Part shown: positions 62,684 through 64,000 of the stretch, in pieces
Position numbering within the stretch: position 1 is the first letter of the stretch
Layout of the letters: every line of letters begins with the position of its first letter
Assembly (NCBI RefSeq): GCF_002807055.1
Contig: NZ_NIXN01000001.1
Location: 744,001 to 808,000, forward strand
DNA from: Confluentibacter citreus
Lineage (GTDB): Bacteria; Bacteroidota; Bacteroidia; Flavobacteriales; Flavobacteriaceae
Direction of reading: 5' to 3'
Length of the DNA stretch: 64,000 bases
Notes under the pieces: model-generated
Told to the model about the DNA's origin: nothing
What the model saw: only the letters and a program-made list of their open reading frames with translations
The model's database searches: none
Translations under genes and position numbers: made by a program

Positions 62684-64000
62684 ATGAGTAAACAAAAAAA
62701 ACAAGTTGATAAAGAATTTAGCATGTCCTCATGGGCAATTCACAATAAAACCTCTATGTATGTGGTGATGGTGGTTATTTTCTTTTTAGGTGTAACAGCC
62801 TATTTTAACATGCCAAGGGAAAATTTTCCTGAAGTACACGAAACAAAAATATACATAAGCTCTCTCTATCCTGGTAATACAGCAGAAGATATTGAGAAAC
62901 TAATCACAGATCCTTTAGAGGAAAAGCTAAAAACAGTGAGTAATGTAGTGGAAATTACCTCTACATCGCAAGAAGATTACTCAATGATTGTTGTAGAATT
63001 TGATGAAGGTATTAGCGTTGAACTTGCAAAACAAAAAGTAGAGGATGAAATAAGTACCGAAACATCTAGTGAAGATTGGCCAACATTTAATGGCGCGAAG
63101 ATTGAACCGAATGTGTTCGAATTAAGTCTATCTGAAGAGATGCCCATATTAAACATCAATATATCTGGAGATTATCCTATAGATAAATTGAAGGAGTATG
63201 GAGAGTATCTAGAAGATGAAATTGAAAGTCTTATCGAAATTAAACAAGTTGATATTCGTGGTGCTCAGGAAAAAGAAGTTGAAGTTGCTGTAGATATATA
63301 TAAGATGATGGCATCACAAGTAAGTTTTGATGATGTTATTGGTGCCATTAATAATGGGAACATGACGATGTCTGCCGGGAATCTTATCGCGAGCGGACAG
63401 CGAAGAACCATCAGGATTATTGGGGAAATTGATAAGCCTTCCGACCTTGAAAGCTTTGTTGTGAAGTCTGAAAACGAAAACCCTATTTATTTAACTGATA
63501 TTGCAAAAGTAACCTTTCAGGATAAAGATAAAACGACCTATGCTAGGGAATATGATGCCTCCATAGGTGAAGGTGCACCCGTTGTGATGTTGGATGTTAA
63601 AAAACGTTCGGGTCAAAATGAAGTAGCCGCCGTAGAGCAAATCAGAAAAATTGTTGAAGAAGCCAAAACCAATGTGTTTCCTTCAAACTTAAAAGTGAAT
63701 ATCACTAACGATCAATCCTCTAAAACCTTAGGACAAGTGGACGATTTGGTTAATAATATCATTTTTGGTATTATGTTGGTGGTGGGTGTTTTAATGTTCT
63801 TTTTAGGATTTAAAAATGCGCTTTTTGTTGGGTTTGCCATTCCCATGTCTATGTTCATGTCCATAATGATTTTAAATACGTTAGGATACACGATGAATAC
63901 CATGATTCTTTTCGGATTGATTATGGGACTTGGTATGTTGGTTGATAACGGGATTGTTTTAGTGGAGAACGTATATCGCTTGATGGAAGATGAAGGAATG
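62684..64000 (+). CDS. RND-family efflux permease, N-terminal part (3' end outside window)
   Basis: The frame runs from the ATG at 62684 to the window edge, giving 439 codons of a usually 1000+-aa pump. The first transmembrane helix is MYVVMVVIFFLGVTAYF (about 25-41), then the periplasmic porter domain (PRENFPEVHETKIYISSLYPGNTAEDIEKLITDPLEE, in parts). Helices LVNNIIFGIMLVVGVLMFFLGF and MILFGLIMGLGMLVDNGIVLVEN begin the second membrane block, the latter holding the proton-relay Asp. Last gene of the operon in the window. Confidence 0.95.
   Translation, partial: MSKQKKQVDKEFSMSSWAIHNKTSMYVVMVVIFFLGVTAYFNMPRENFPEVHETKIYISSLYPGNTAEDIEKLITDPLEEKLKTVSNVVEITSTSQEDYSMIVVEFDEGISVELAKQKVEDEISTETSSEDWPTFNGAKIEPNVFELSLSEEMPILNINISGDYPIDKLKEYGEYLEDEIESLIEIKQVDIRGAQEKEVEVAVDIYKMMASQVSFDDVIGAINNGNMTMSAGNLIASGQRRTIRIIGEIDKPSDLESFVVKSENENPIYLTDIAKVTFQDKDKTTYAREYDASIGEGAPVVMLDVKKRSGQNEVAAVEQIRKIVEEAKTNVFPSNLKVNITNDQSSKTLGQVDDLVNNIIFGIMLVVGVLMFFLGFKNALFVGFAIPMSMFMSIMILNTLGYTMNTMILFGLIMGLGMLVDNGIVLVENVYRLMEDEGM

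Noticed and set aside
1-64000. tRNA, rRNA, CRISPR arrays, insertion sequences
   Set aside because: I scanned for tRNA-like clover arms, spaced repeats and transposase-like frames and saw none that I could support.

Overview
The window looks like chromosomal DNA of an aerobic, AT-rich member of the Flavobacteriaceae (Bacteroidota). This rests on gene content (OlsF-type ornithine-lipid synthase, SCO/NirK respiratory proteins, DUF2490, CarboxypepD_reg-like and many small flavobacterial orphan families), on almost no Shine-Dalgarno sequences, and on promoters of the Bacteroidota type (TTTG, about 20 nt, TAnnTTTG). No tRNA, rRNA, CRISPR array or transposase gene was seen. Both ends cut a gene: a TetR-type regulator on the left and an RND efflux pump on the right.

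Layout. 1-9 kb: housekeeping (gpsA), a lipoprotein behind a sigma-54-like promoter, a 298-aa membrane/coiled-coil protein enclosed by inverted repeats next to a large nested palindrome (a possible gene cassette), DUF1801 and TauE/SafE proteins, and a bifunctional OlsF-like acyltransferase. 9-12 kb: aspartate kinase, a GNAT acetyltransferase, fructose-1,6-bisphosphatase. 12-28 kb: a carbon/nitrogen assimilation block of DUF2490, beta-carbonic anhydrase, SulP transporter, glutamate synthase (gltBD), an outer-membrane porin, P-II, ammonium channel, a second P-II, and PEP carboxylase. The porin and the first P-II gene share an unusual A[CT]CCCTA-N8-[AG]GGGGTT inverted repeat upstream. 28-45 kb: an uncharacterised 601-aa protein behind a Crp/Fnr-type palindrome, nadA-nadB behind an excellent sigma-54 site, a tail-less SSB, several small conserved proteins, dCMP deaminase plus a CtpA-like protease, MarC, DUF3109, and class I ribonucleotide reductase (nrdB, nrdA). 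45-50 kb: OmpA lipoprotein and 2-oxoglutarate dehydrogenase (odhA/odhB).

50-57 kb is the most distinctive region. It holds a nitrite/nitric-oxide gene set: a NirK lipoprotein fused to cytochrome c, a formylglycine-enzyme-like (SUMF1) protein and a SCO copper protein in one operon; convergent to it a hemerythrin protein overlapping a roughly 12-helix histidine-rich membrane protein; then the di-iron repair protein RIC and an Rrf2/NsrR-like regulator. I find one 22-bp near-palindrome (AATARGAYAA-N2-TTRTCYTATT) upstream of nirK, ric and rrf2, overlapping the -33 box of the rrf2 promoter. This suggests an autoregulated NO-responsive regulon. A second palindrome core (ATATGAC-N4-GTCATAT, like DNR/FNR sites) occurs upstream of nirK and of the 601-aa protein, tying that orphan to the same physiology.

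57-64 kb: a polyprenyl synthetase, an ECF sigma factor with a small membrane partner, and a TetR-TolC-adaptor-RND efflux operon with a clear TetR operator on its promoter.
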